From Tunturiibacter gelidiferens (GTDB lineage Bacteria > Acidobacteriota > Terriglobia > Terriglobales > Acidobacteriaceae), in contig NZ_JACHEB010000009.1 of assembly GCF_014201335.1 (NCBI RefSeq), forward strand, positions 124,001-188,000: 64,000 nt of DNA. Reading direction: 5' to 3'. Below are positions 1 through 8,491 of this stretch, one piece after another. Position 1 is the first letter of the stretch; each line of letters opens with the position of its first letter. Made by a program: the position numbers and the translations under genes. A model generated the notes under the pieces. That model saw only the letters and a list, made by a program, of their open reading frames with translations. It was not told the origin of the DNA and did not search any database.

Positions 1-48
1 CCGTGGGTTATCAGAGATGACAACATTGGAGGGAAAGCACTTAGGCGC

Positions 49-86
49 AAAAAAGGCCGCGTTTTCCGGAGAAAAGGCGGCTTTTT
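49..86 (-). terminator. Rho-independent terminator of the deoxyhypusine-synthase-like gene
   Basis: Read on the minus strand, the GCCGCC side (86 to 77) pairs with the GCGGCC side (60 to 55) with one bulged base. An inner TTTTC/GAAAA stem extends it, and a run of six T follows at 54-49. It lies 17 bp beyond the stop codon of the minus-strand gene. Confidence 0.75.
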
Positions 87-102
87 CGGGGTTTTATAGG
101 GT

Positions 103-1170
103 TTAGGCGGTTACAGCAACCTGATCGAGGATATTGGCCCATTTCTTCCCTTTTCGGGCAGCCTGGGCGTTCTTGTGGAAGGCATAACCAGTAATCAGGG
201 GGAGAGCGAGGGTGGCTTCGGAGAAGACCATCTGCTCGTAGGTGAGGTCTACTTTGCCCCAGCTAGAGGCCTCTTTGAGGGTAGAACCGGAGAGGGCGCC
301 GTCGCGGGCGTCGGCTACGGTGATCTGGATGGCGTACTTGTGCATGGAGGCTTCGACGCCGAGGATGTCGGCGGCTACGACGATGTCCTGGGCGAAGTTC
401 TTGGGGACGCCGCCGCCGATCATGAGCAGGCCGGTGGTGGGGTTAGCAATTTTGAGCTGGGTGATCTCGTAGAAGTCCTTGGCGGAGTCGATGGAGACCA
501 TGGGCTTGCCCTGGCGGGCGTGCTGGTGGGCTACGAGGCCGAACCCGGCGGAGCAATCGGAGAAGGCGGGGCAGAAGATGGGGACGTTCTTCTCATAGGC
601 GGCGAGGACGATGGAGTCGCGGCCACCGGCTTGTGGGGTCTTACCGTTCTTCGAGAGGTAGGCGCCCATCTCGCGGATGAACTCGCGAGAGCTGTGCGGC
701 TTGGGTTCGAGGGAGTTGGTGATCTGGTGGGTGATCTCGTCGCACTGACGAAGCTCTTCTTCGTCGATGAAGGTGTCGTAGATGCGGTCGATCATGAGCT
801 CGCGGAGCTCGGCATCGCCTGCGCCGTATTTATACTCGTCTCCGGCGACGTAGTGGTTGAAGCCGAGGGCTTCGAAGAAGTCCTGATCGACGATGTTGGC
901 TCCGGTGGAGACGATGGCGTCGACCATGTTGTTGCGGATGAGGTCGACGAAGATTTTCTGGAGGCCGGCGGAGATGAGCGAGCCGGCGAGACAGAGGATG
1001 ACGCCGCAGTCGGTGTCGCGGAGCATCATGTCGTAGATGTTGGCGGCGCGGTGGGTGTCACGCGCGGAGTAGGCCATGTGGCCCATAGCCTCAACCAGTG
1101 GCACGACGTTGTGCTGCTTGATGTCGAGGTGCTGGATCGGGCGCGCGAGGAGTTCTTTTTTTGTAGGCAT
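103..1170 (-). CDS. Deoxyhypusine synthase-like protein (probable polyamine enzyme)
   Basis: This 355-residue protein belongs to the deoxyhypusine synthase (DHS) family. It has the NAD-binding region and the active-site stretch EASSWGKV near the C terminus, whose Lys306 corresponds to the lysine that forms the aminobutyl-enzyme intermediate in DHS. The length matches eukaryotic DHS. Bacteria lack the DHS substrate eIF5A, so the bacterial relatives are thought to transfer the aminobutyl group of spermidine or putrescine to another polyamine, giving homospermidine-like products. That function is inferred here. The start is ATG. The gene stands alone, with a terminator just downstream and a divergent membrane protein upstream. 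No other polyamine gene is nearby. Confidence 0.85.
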   Translation of the reverse strand: MPTKKELLARPIQHLDIKQHNVVPLVEAMGHMAYSARDTHRAANIYDMMLRDTDCGVILCLAGSLISAGLQKIFVDLIRNNMVDAIVSTGANIVDQDFFEALGFNHYVAGDEYKYGAGDAELRELMIDRIYDTFIDEEELRQCDEITHQITNSLEPKPHSSREFIREMGAYLSKNGKTPQAGGRDSIVLAAYEKNVPIFCPAFSDCSAGFGLVAHQHARQGKPMVSIDSAKDFYEITQLKIANPTTGLLMIGGGVPKNFAQDIVVAADILGVEASMHKYAIQITVADARDGALSGSTLKEASSWGKVDLTYEQMVFSEATLALPLITGYAFHKNAQAARKGKKWANILDQVAVTA

Positions 1171-1306
1171 AGCCTATATAGGATACCAACGTTTTGGTCT
1201 GAATTGACGCGGGTTTTACGTGAATTTAACAGAGACGGTGAGGCCGGCGTTCCGTCACAAATGCCGGGACTTTAATAGTGGGAGAGATTGGGCTTGAGCA
1301 GGTTGC

Positions 1307-1312
1307 TATACT
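1307..1312 (+). promoter_or_regulatory. Extended -10 promoter element, probable leaderless start
   Basis: TATACT is preceded by TGC (extended -10). Only nine bases separate it from the ATG at 1322, so transcription should begin within about three bases of the start codon. No Shine-Dalgarno sequence is present and no clear -35 box is seen. Confidence 0.5.
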
Positions 1313-1321
1313 TCACTCCGA

Positions 1322-2272
1322 ATGAGCGATGAGCGCGGTCTTTTAGAGACGGTTCTTGGTGACGGCAGATTCTTGGTTGCGCTGACAGGTATTTCGCTCG
1401 CACTCAGTGGTGGATTTGCGATTCTGCAATCGTTTGCCGGACAACTACTTCCTCAAGACAGTCATGCGATTGGTATGGATTCGCTCGCGTTGAGGCATGC
1501 CGCAAACGCTCACCTCCTGGGATTCATGTTTCATGATCGAGTGGCCTATGGCGGGACTCTTGTCGCGATCGGTTGCGGATATCTTTGGCTGACTGCATTT
1601 CCGATGGAGAAGCGGGAGGTTTGGCCCTGGTGGGCGTTACTGTTCTCCGGCTCTACCGGTTTTCTTGCATTCCTTACTTACCTGGGGCAAGGGTATCTGG
1701 ACACATGGCACGGTGTCGCAACGCTTTTTCTCTTGCCGATTTTCGTTGCGGGCCTGTGGCGTTCCCGGCCTGAGAACTTTTCTTTCCGTTTCATTTGGAG
1801 GGAGATTCCCCGCGAGTCCGGTCCTGCGAGATGGGGAAGGATTCTGTTGGGGATGTGCGCGGTTGGCCTTGTTATGGCGGGAGCTACGATCGGAATCTTC
1901 GGGATGACGCAGGTGTTCGTTCCATCGGATTTGAGATTTATAGGATTGCAACCTGGAGCCCTCGCTCACATTTCGCCGATGCTAATCCCTTTGATCTCCC
2001 ACGATCGGGCGGGATTTGGCGGAGGGCTGTGTTCGGTCGGATGTCTTCTGTTGTTTATAGCCCGGTGCGCCGAACTGAATAGGAGTTTGCCTGAGATTGT
2101 AGCGGTGATGGGTGCGGCGGGATTCGGAGGGGCGATTGGAGTTCACTTCGCCGTGGGTTATCTGGATTTTTTCCATTTGCTGCCCGCATTTATGGGCTTT
2201 CTGCTGTTCCTCGCTGCGGACGGACTGCTTTGGATGGGATGGCGCAGGCGCTTGCGGGCGATTCAAAGGTAA
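1322..2272 (+). CDS. Integral membrane protein with an internal tandem duplication
   Basis: I do not recognise a named family for this 316-residue polytopic protein. It has about eight hydrophobic segments and a short cytoplasmic-type RRRLR tail. Two halves repeat with an offset of about 155 residues. HDRxxxGG occurs at residues 71 and 227, each followed by a GC-containing helix. GYLD occurs at 124 and 279, each followed three residues later by His (130 and 285). Conserved His and Asp in both halves suggest a metal, heme or proton site, but that is inference. The gene is divergent from the DHS-like gene and convergent with the flavin monooxygenase. The ATG lies almost on the predicted transcription start. 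Confidence 0.75.
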   Translation: MSDERGLLETVLGDGRFLVALTGISLALSGGFAILQSFAGQLLPQDSHAIGMDSLALRHAANAHLLGFMFHDRVAYGGTLVAIGCGYLWLTAFPMEKREVWPWWALLFSGSTGFLAFLTYLGQGYLDTWHGVATLFLLPIFVAGLWRSRPENFSFRFIWREIPRESGPARWGRILLGMCAVGLVMAGATIGIFGMTQVFVPSDLRFIGLQPGALAHISPMLIPLISHDRAGFGGGLCSVGCLLLFIARCAELNRSLPEIVAVMGAAGFGGAIGVHFAVGYLDFFHLLPAFMGFLLFLAADGLLWMGWRRRLRAIQR

Positions 2273-2299
2273 GAACTCCCGCTGCAGCGGAGCTTTGTA

Positions 2300-3838
2300 T
2301 CAGGCTGGGCTACCGAACCAGCGACTGATCGTTTCTTCGAGGGCTGTCAGGTTCGGATCCGCGTCTGCGGCCCATGCCACGAAACCGTCGGGTCTCAGGA
2401 GCAACGCTGCGAGGCCTTTGTTATCTTTCGCCTGGGCAGCTACGTATTTCACACGTCCGTTCCATTTTCTGCCCAGCGTGCTCAGTTCTTCCGTGGCTGA
2501 CAGGTCGAGTAGGAGTCCAGTTCCGTCCTGCAGGAGCGGGCCGAGGCGCGAGCCGTCCTCAAACTCGAGGTCGGGTGCGCTGCGACCGATGAGGGGATGG
2601 TCGCCGGGAAGATCGTAGCGCAGCAAGATGCCGGAGATCTTCTCGACAAAGTAGTTTGCTCCGTCCTTTGTGTTGATGAGATCGCGGATGACAGTGGTGA
2701 TGGCTTGAGCGTGAGGGTTTGGGCGCATGATGGCGACCTGAGCGCGCGTCCAGTTGAGAGCCCAGGCTCCGACGGGATGACGCTCTGCGGTGTAGGTGTC
2801 GAGCAGATCTTCGGGAGCCCATCCTTTGATGGTTGCGGCTAGCTTCCAGCCCAGATTCATGGCGTCGCCGAGGCCAGTGTTGAGTCCCTGGCCTCCGAGT
2901 GGCGAGTGGATGTGCGCGGCATCGCCTGCGAGAAGCACACGGCCCTTTCTGTAGGTCGTCGCCTGACGCGCGCGGTCAGTGTAGCTGGTGGCGACGTGGA
3001 GCGTTTTGATGGTTACGTCTGTGTTTGAGACTCGGCGAAGAATCGCCTGGAGGGATTCGAGCGTGATCTCATGGTCGCGATCGAACGCGGCGTTGTCGAA
3101 GTCGACGAGTCCAATGCGGCCGGGGCCGGGGCCATTCACGTACATGCCATGTGGTGTCAGATTAAAGCCGGGGCTCAGTTTTTCAGGGTCGGCGATCTCG
3201 ACCCATGCGCTGTAGCCGGTGAACTCGGGGTCGGTTCCTGCGAATTCGAAGCCTGCCAGCTTTCGAACTGTGCTGCGGCCACCATCGCAACCGACAAGCC
3301 ATTTGCATTGGAACGATTCGTTGCCAGCTTGAACAGTCACGCCATCTTCGGATTCAGTGAAGTCTATGACTGGCATGCCTCGTTTCACTTCAACGCCCAG
3401 CTTCAGGGCGTACTCCGCGAGTACTTCCTCAAGTCCTTCAAGGGAGGCCAGGCCTCCGGCGGAGGACGGCCCCTGCACGAGATATTGTTGGCTGGAGAGG
3501 TCGATCTTGTTCGCATCGAGCATGATGCCAGCGAAGTGGCCAGCAAAGCGCAGCGGGGGCGCGGAGGTCTTTGACTGCGAGTTCATTTCGAAGCCCGGCT
3601 TGGCTGCCTCCATCCACGCAAGTGAGGATTCGCGTACGTCTTTCAGAAGTCCGCGCCGATAGAATGCGTCGACGGAGGGAAAGTTCAGTCCGCGCATTCC
3701 CATCCAACCTTCTTTGAGGGGCGAGTGGGGATCTTCCATTCGCTCGAGGACGAGCACGGATGTTCCTGCCAGACCAAGTTCAAAGGCGAGGAACAGACCT
3801 ACGGGTCCGGCGCCAGCAATTATTACGTCGTAAGGCAA
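2300..3838 (-). CDS. FAD-dependent aromatic-ring monooxygenase (PheA/TfdB type)
   Basis: This 512-residue class A flavoprotein monooxygenase shows the three expected signatures: the N-terminal Rossmann motif GAGPVG (residues 9-14), the DG motif around GCDGGRSTVRK (183-193), and the GD motif GDAAHIHSPLGGQGLN (305-320) that binds the FAD ribityl chain. The C-terminal 120 residues fit the thioredoxin-like domain of phenol hydroxylase and rifampicin-monooxygenase relatives. It should hydroxylate an aromatic or polyketide substrate with NAD(P)H and oxygen; the substrate cannot be read from sequence. The start is TTG, supported by a GGAGA ribosome site eight bases upstream. A 16-bp palindrome lies between it and the divergent acetyltransferase gene, so regulation by a local dimeric repressor is possible, though none is encoded next to it. 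Confidence 0.88.
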   Translation of the reverse strand: MPYDVIIAGAGPVGLFLAFELGLAGTSVLVLERMEDPHSPLKEGWMGMRGLNFPSVDAFYRRGLLKDVRESSLAWMEAAKPGFEMNSQSKTSAPPLRFAGHFAGIMLDANKIDLSSQQYLVQGPSSAGGLASLEGLEEVLAEYALKLGVEVKRGMPVIDFTESEDGVTVQAGNESFQCKWLVGCDGGRSTVRKLAGFEFAGTDPEFTGYSAWVEIADPEKLSPGFNLTPHGMYVNGPGPGRIGLVDFDNAAFDRDHEITLESLQAILRRVSNTDVTIKTLHVATSYTDRARQATTYRKGRVLLAGDAAHIHSPLGGQGLNTGLGDAMNLGWKLAATIKGWAPEDLLDTYTAERHPVGAWALNWTRAQVAIMRPNPHAQAITTVIRDLINTKDGANYFVEKISGILLRYDLPGDHPLIGRSAPDLEFEDGSRLGPLLQDGTGLLLDLSATEELSTLGRKWNGRVKYVAAQAKDNKGLAALLLRPDGFVAWAADADPNLTALEETISRWFGSPA

Positions 3839-3963
3839 TTGATATTTCTCCGCGTGTAAAGAATCTCTTCTGTCATTTACGGTTGATCGACGAGGATGTT
3901 CCTTTCTTTGCTGTCGGCCCCACCGCCGATGAGAATACTACCCGAAAACTTCCTCTGATTCGT

Positions 3964-3979
3964 CCAACAAAATTGTTGG
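3964..3979. promoter_or_regulatory. 16-bp palindrome between divergent genes (candidate operator)
   Basis: CCAACAA-AA-TTGTTGG is a perfect inverted repeat with seven-base arms. It sits in the 244-bp space between the monooxygenase (minus) and acetyltransferase (plus) genes. A second hairpin, TCTGTC-GAG-GACAGA, is at 4037-4051. The form suits a dimeric regulator such as a TetR or MarR family member, but no such gene is adjacent. Confidence 0.45.
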
Positions 3980-4082
3980 CTAAGCAAGTAGATTCTGCCT
4001 CGCTTGTCCAACCGTCAACGCCAGTAGCTCGGGATGTCTGTCGAGGACAGAACTCCACTCTGGCGAGATTTGGTATTCAGCC

Positions 4083-4541
4083 ATGATCACCATTCATCCG
4101 ATTCAGCTGCCCGTGCCCGGCATGGAACAACTTCAAGTAGAAGCACTCCAGGAAGGGGTTCTGTTCATCGAAAGGTTGTGGGAGGAGTGGCAGAACGGCA
4201 TGAATCGCTTCGCCGCTCCAGGAGAAAAGCTATACGGCTGTATGGACCAGGCGGTATTGGTCGCAATCGGCGGCCTAAATCAAGATCCATTTGATGGTCG
4301 AAGGGGCGTTGGTCGCATCAGGCGAGTTTATGTGAGACCAGCCTGGCGAAACAAAGGCATCGGGGAAGCACTTGTTCATACTCTCGTCGAGAATGCTCGA
4401 ACAAGCTTCACCACCCTGCACCTTCGCACCGAGAATCCGACGGCAGCCCGGCTTTATGAGCGTGTTGGCTTTTCACGCCGTCTGGCTTTGAATGCAACAC
4501 ACGTTTTGGATTTCAACCAAACTGCCAGGCAGCTTGAATAG
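4083..4541 (+). CDS. GNAT family N-acetyltransferase
   Basis: This 152-residue single-domain protein has the GNAT acetyl-CoA site: beta-strand IRRVYVRPAWR followed by the pyrophosphate loop RNKGIG (the R/Q-x-x-G-x-G/A motif), then an NPTAARLYERVGF motif near the C terminus that is typical of motif B. It transfers an acetyl group from acetyl-CoA to an amine; the acceptor is unknown. It is transcribed away from the flavin monooxygenase across a region with a palindrome. Some such divergent pairs act on the same compound (oxidation and acetylation of a toxic aromatic), but here that is only a guess. No clear Shine-Dalgarno sequence precedes the ATG. Confidence 0.85.
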   Translation: MITIHPIQLPVPGMEQLQVEALQEGVLFIERLWEEWQNGMNRFAAPGEKLYGCMDQAVLVAIGGLNQDPFDGRRGVGRIRRVYVRPAWRNKGIGEALVHTLVENARTSFTTLHLRTENPTAARLYERVGFSRRLALNATHVLDFNQTARQLE

Positions 4542-4603
4542 CCAAGGCCGCGGCAATGAACTCTGTGGTGAGTTAGAAAGTTGCCGCCTTTGTGAGACCG
4601 CTT

Positions 4604-5857
4604 CTAAGGTGCCGCGGTGCACTTTGCGACGATGAGGGTGATGTCGTCGTGCTGTTCGTGCGGGCTGAAGGTCTTGATCTCGTCGACGATTGCGGAGAGA
4701 AGGGCCTGGGGTGGGAGTTTGGAGTGTCGCTCCAGAGCAGCGATGAGGCGATCTTCGCCGAACTCCTCTTCCGACTCGTTGAAGGCTTCGGTCACGCCGT
4801 CGGTGTAGAGGGTGAAGATGTCTCCGGTGGAGAACTGGCAGTCGACGGTTGGTGAGTGCCACTCCTCGAAGAGGCCGAGGACGGTTGCAGTAGCGTGGAG
4901 GCGTTCTACCTGACCGTTTTGTCGGAGGAGGATTGCGGACAGATGGCCGCAGTTAGCGTATCGGAGACGGCGTTCCGCGTCGTCGTAGTCGGCGAAGAAG
5001 ACGGTCGCGTAGGCGCTGTCGGCGGTGCTGTGGAAGAAGAGGCGATTGACGGACTGAAGAAAGAGCAGGGGCTCGTCGCGGGCGAGGGCAAACTGGCTGC
5101 GCAGGTTGGCCTGTAGGTTTGCCATGAGCAGGGCGGCGGCGATGCCTTTGCCGGCGATGTCTCCTATGACGAAGCCGAGCCGCTGGTTGCCGAGGGCGAG
5201 GAAGTCGTAGTAGTCGCCGCCTACGTGACGGGCCTGGATGCAGATGCCGGCGTAGTCGAGGGTTTTGAGCGGAGGGAGGGTTTGGGGGAAGAGGCGCGCC
5301 TGCACCTGCTTTGCGATTTCGAGCTCCTGCGCGCTGCGACGCTCCAACTCCAGGCGTTCGGCTGCCTGACGGCGCTGACGCTCAATCTCGCGAGTGATCT
5401 GGTCGGAGCCAAGGAGTTCGAAGGAGTTTCCGTCGATGTCGTAGAAGCCGGCGACGGTGCCTCCGAAGAGAGTTTGTTGGGGAGGGTGATGAAAGCGGAC
5501 TCCGCGGTTGCGCCATTGTTCGTAGGTGGCGTTGATGTCTTCGGAGAGGAAGCCGACCTGGGTGTTGCGTCCAATGAGCTTGTAGTTTTCAGAGCCACGC
5601 TTGGGGGCGATGAGAGCCAGGACTGTGGAGCCGTCGGGGGGAGCGATGGCAACCCAGCGGCCGTCGAAGTCGAAACGAGCGTCTGCGACAACGCTGAAGC
5701 CGAGCTGGTCGACGTAGAACTTGAGGCTGAGGTCGTGATCGCGGACGTAGATCGTAGTTTTGAAGACGCGCAGGTAGACGCACTCGGGGCAGTCGCGAGG
5801 GCCCGTTTCGGTGAGAAGGGATGGGGAGGTCTGGAGGGGTCCGGGGCTGGGTTTCAA
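4604..5857 (-). CDS. VOC-domain/SpoIIE serine phosphatase fusion
   Basis: This 417-residue protein joins two domains. Residues about 30-155 form a VOC (glyoxalase/bleomycin-resistance) domain, with the TTIYVRDHDLSLKFYVDQLGF opening and the DIDGNSFELL ending strand. A charged, Arg/Glu-rich coiled coil (about 155-185) links it to a PP2C-like SpoIIE/RsbU phosphatase domain (about 185-415) carrying GGDYYDF, DIAGKGIAAALLM and the metal-binding HDDITL ending. Enzymes of this class dephosphorylate anti-sigma antagonist (STAS) proteins in partner-switching pathways. The VOC domain probably replaces the usual PAS or GAF sensor and may bind a small molecule or metal. The start is TTG with AAGGAAA upstream. 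No STAS or anti-sigma gene is adjacent. Confidence 0.88.
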   Translation of the reverse strand: MKPSPGPLQTSPSLLTETGPRDCPECVYLRVFKTTIYVRDHDLSLKFYVDQLGFSVVADARFDFDGRWVAIAPPDGSTVLALIAPKRGSENYKLIGRNTQVGFLSEDINATYEQWRNRGVRFHHPPQQTLFGGTVAGFYDIDGNSFELLGSDQITREIERQRRQAAERLELERRSAQELEIAKQVQARLFPQTLPPLKTLDYAGICIQARHVGGDYYDFLALGNQRLGFVIGDIAGKGIAAALLMANLQANLRSQFALARDEPLLFLQSVNRLFFHSTADSAYATVFFADYDDAERRLRYANCGHLSAILLRQNGQVERLHATATVLGLFEEWHSPTVDCQFSTGDIFTLYTDGVTEAFNESEEEFGEDRLIAALERHSKLPPQALLSAIVDEIKTFSPHEQHDDITLIVAKCTAAP

Positions 5858-5927
5858 CGGAGTTTCCTTCGGTAATTCGACTTACAGGAATTGTCTCAGA
5901 CTCAATTGGTCGACCGCTTTATGGGAA

Positions 5928-6890
5928 TTAGGGTTTGGACTGGAGGAAGGCCTGAACAGCTTTGTCGAAGGCGGCGGGCTGGTCGTACATGATGAAGTGG
6001 CGGGAGTCGTCGATGCGGATGAGTTGGAGGTTGGGCTTGGTGGCGTAGGCGGTGGTGTAGAGGGCGGTGACCTGTTCGACGGGACCTTGCGCTGTTTCAT
6101 AAGGATAGACGAGGGTCATTGGAGTCTTGATGGCGGAGAGCTGCGGCCGGAGATCGGTGGAGAGGTCTTCGAGCATGGCATTGGCGAATACGGTGCGGTC
6201 GGAGGCGAGGGCGGAGGCAGAGACCTGGCGTTGGCCTTCTGGGTCTTTGACCATGCGGTTGGTGTAGAGGGGTTGGGTGGCGGCGAACTGGTCGTTGGGC
6301 ATGGCGATGAACTGGTCGTGCATGGCGAGGGCCTGGGGACGGACGGTGTCGACCGTGGCGGCGGGGTTGAAGACGAGGCCGTAGTAGGGGAGGGTGTCTA
6401 TGATGAGTAGCTTGCTGACATCTTCGGGGTGGGCCTGGGCGAGCATGAGGGCGAGGAGGCCGCCCATGGAGTGGCCGATGACGGGGATCGGATGAAGGTG
6501 ATTGTTGGCGATGTATTGGTGGAGCTGCTCGATCACGGCGGAGAGGATGGGGCCCGTGGCGTTGGGGCCTGCGGGTTCTCCGGCGAAGCCTGCGAGTTGG
6601 ACGAGGTGGAGGCGGTAGTGTGTCGTGAGGAGCTTGGCTTCGGCGGCGTAGACGTCGCGAGAGCTCGCAAGGCCGGGGACGAGGAGGACGTCTGGAGCGG
6701 TGCCGCGGGGTGCGCCTTCGATGACGACGGAGAAGCGGGTGGGCGCGGTGGTGATGGTCTGGGTGGCGGGCTTTGCCGGGGCGGATTGGCCGAAGAGCGG
6801 TTGGCGCAGCAATAGGAGGGCGGCGAGGAGGAAGAAAAGCGCTAGGAGGCGGAGAGCGGTGCAGGAGGCGGTTTGAGTGGGAGAGGACAT
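5928..6890 (-). CDS. Alpha/beta hydrolase with N-terminal export signal
   Basis: This 320-residue protein starts with a signal peptide or signal anchor (hydrophobic residues 12-34) and then an alpha/beta-hydrolase fold. The nucleophile elbow is GHSMGG with Ser141, the VPGLASSRD loop (about 71-79) is the oxyanion-hole region, and His298 in the DDSRHF motif is the likely triad histidine. It should be a periplasmic or membrane-bound esterase, lipase or peptidase; the substrate is unknown. The ATG is preceded by GGAGCC at good spacing. It is divergent from pncB across about 190 bp that contain several ACTGT/ACAGT elements. Confidence 0.85.
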   Translation of the reverse strand: MSSPTQTASCTALRLLALFFLLAALLLLRQPLFGQSAPAKPATQTITTAPTRFSVVIEGAPRGTAPDVLLVPGLASSRDVYAAEAKLLTTHYRLHLVQLAGFAGEPAGPNATGPILSAVIEQLHQYIANNHLHPIPVIGHSMGGLLALMLAQAHPEDVSKLLIIDTLPYYGLVFNPAATVDTVRPQALAMHDQFIAMPNDQFAATQPLYTNRMVKDPEGQRQVSASALASDRTVFANAMLEDLSTDLRPQLSAIKTPMTLVYPYETAQGPVEQVTALYTTAYATKPNLQLIRIDDSRHFIMYDQPAAFDKAVQAFLQSKP

Positions 6891-6945
6891 GATTGGCTCC
6901 TAATCGTTTCTTGACTTGAGTGTGCCGTGGTCGGGGCCTGGATGT

Positions 6946-6983
6946 CAGTGTTTTGAGTCACTGTTGGCGGGTGACAGTTGTCA
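6946..6983. promoter_or_regulatory. Nested inverted repeats upstream of pncB
   Basis: CAGTG (6946-6950) is inverted as CACTG (6959-6963). ACTGT (6960-6964) is inverted as ACAGT (6974-6978). TGACA (6972-6976) is inverted as TGTCA (6979-6983). This overlapping set between divergent genes could be one or two operators. It does not match an NAD-regulator motif I can name with confidence. Confidence 0.3.
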
Positions 6984-7082
6984 TTGTGCGGGAGGATGAG
7001 ATGACGGGGTGATTTTTATCTTCCGTTTTTATCTACCTTTGAAGTGGCCGGCGAGTTGTAGGCTTACTGTGAGGGCTTTTAC

Positions 7083-8387
7083 GTGAACGTGAACTTTGCG
7101 GAACGGGCACACAACCATAACTGGAAGCTGGACCCGATTGTGCGGTCGCTGCTGGATACGGACTTTTACAAACTGCTGATGCTGCAGTTTATCTGGAAGA
7201 ACTTTCCCAAGGTACATGTTACGTCGGAGGTTACAAATAGGACCGTGTCGGTGAGGCTGTCGGAGGCGATTCCGATGGCGATGCTGGTGGACCAGATGGA
7301 ACATGTGCGGGGATTGAGGTTTCGCAGGTCGGAGATTATCTGGCTGGCGGGGAATACGTTTTATGGGACGCGGTCGATCTTTGAGCCTGCGTTTCTAGAG
7401 TGGCTGGAGAGGGACTTTCGACTGTCGGAGTACACAGTGACGGAGCACGACGGACAGCTCGTCGTGCGGTTTGAAGGGCTCTGGACCGAGGTGACGATGT
7501 GGGAGGTCTACGGGCTGGCTCTGGTGAGCGAGATGAAGACGCGCGCGGCGTTGAGCACCTTGAGCGAGCTGGAGCTGGATGTTTTGTATGCGAGGGCGAA
7601 GACGAAGCTTTGGGAGAAGATCGAACGGCTGCGTGCGGTGCCGGAGGTGAGGATTTCGGAGTTTGGGACGCGGCGGCGACATAGTTTTTTGTGGCAGGAG
7701 TATGTGGTGCAGGTGATGCGGGTGGCGCTGGGGGCGAGCCTGTCGGGTACGTCGAATACGTTTCTTGCTTACAAGCACGACTTGGAAGCGATGGGAACGA
7801 ATGCGCATGAACTGCCGATGGCGATGGCAGCGTTGACGGATGGGGATGAGGCGCTTCACGCGTCGCAGTATCGTGTACTGGAGCTTTGGCAGAGGAGCTA
7901 TGGTGGGGAGCTGCTGATTATGCTGCCGGATACTTTTGGGACGACACAGTTTTTAGAAGGCGCGCCGGATTGGGTGGCGGATTGGACTGGGCAGCGGTGC
8001 GATAGTAAAGATCCTTTTGCTGCCGGGGATGAGTATGTCGCGTGGTTGACGGCAAGAGGAAGGGACGCGAAGAAAAAGCGACTGATTGCTTCGGATGGTT
8101 TGGATGTGGACGATATTTTGGGGCTGCATCAGTACTTTCATGGCCGGATACGGTTTAGCGCTGGATGGGGGACGCTGCTGACGAATGATTTTCGCGGGTG
8201 TCATCCGAGGGGAGAGACGGCGCTTGAGCCGATTAGCCTGGTGTGCAAACTGATGACGGTGGAGGGAAGGGCGGCGGTGAAACTATCGGACAATGCGCGG
8301 AAGTCGACTGGGCCGGTTGAGGAGATTGCGCGGTATCGGCAGGTGTTTGGGAGTGTGGCTGTGGAAGGTGCGCTGGTTACGGTTTGA
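7083..8387 (+). CDS. pncB: Nicotinate phosphoribosyltransferase
   Basis: This 434-residue enzyme makes nicotinate mononucleotide from nicotinate and PRPP, the first step of the Preiss-Handler NAD salvage route. The N terminus SLLDTDFYKLLMLQFIW is the PncB signature, EFGTRRRHSF (about 193-202) lies in the active site, and GTNAHEL carries His242, equivalent to the histidine that is transiently phosphorylated by ATP in this family. The length is that of proteobacterial PncB. Its start is GTG or a nearby alternative, without a strong ribosome site. It stands alone, and no other NAD gene is in the window. A structured repeat follows its stop codon. Confidence 0.95.
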   Translation: MNVNFAERAHNHNWKLDPIVRSLLDTDFYKLLMLQFIWKNFPKVHVTSEVTNRTVSVRLSEAIPMAMLVDQMEHVRGLRFRRSEIIWLAGNTFYGTRSIFEPAFLEWLERDFRLSEYTVTEHDGQLVVRFEGLWTEVTMWEVYGLALVSEMKTRAALSTLSELELDVLYARAKTKLWEKIERLRAVPEVRISEFGTRRRHSFLWQEYVVQVMRVALGASLSGTSNTFLAYKHDLEAMGTNAHELPMAMAALTDGDEALHASQYRVLELWQRSYGGELLIMLPDTFGTTQFLEGAPDWVADWTGQRCDSKDPFAAGDEYVAWLTARGRDAKKKRLIASDGLDVDDILGLHQYFHGRIRFSAGWGTLLTNDFRGCHPRGETALEPISLVCKLMTVEGRAAVKLSDNARKSTGPVEEIARYRQVFGSVAVEGALVTV

Positions 8388-8392
8388 CGTGG

Positions 8393-8442
8393 CCTGCCGG
8401 CCGGGCTCGCTGCGCGCGAGGCGGTCACTTCGTGACTTGTGT
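8393..8442. repeat. Structured dispersed repeat, copy A (REP-like)
   Basis: Just after pncB, this segment starts CCTGCCGG and contains a stem CTCG/CGAG and the hairpin GTCAC-TTC-GTGAC (8424-8436). It aligns along its length with copy B at 14672-14725, where the hairpin is GCCAC-TTC-GTGGC, a compensatory base-pair change. The position right after a gene suggests a REP-type element that could act as a terminator or mRNA 3' end stabiliser. Confidence 0.55.
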
Positions 8443-8491
8443 ACTTTGCTCGCGTTGCTCGCTTGTTTATTTTTCTTGAGTAGAGGTTTCG

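Noticed and set aside
175..1275. Long plus-strand open frame across the DHS-like gene
   Set aside because: It is antisense to a clear family member and is dominated by Gly, Val, Glu and Asp, as expected for a GC-rich shadow frame.
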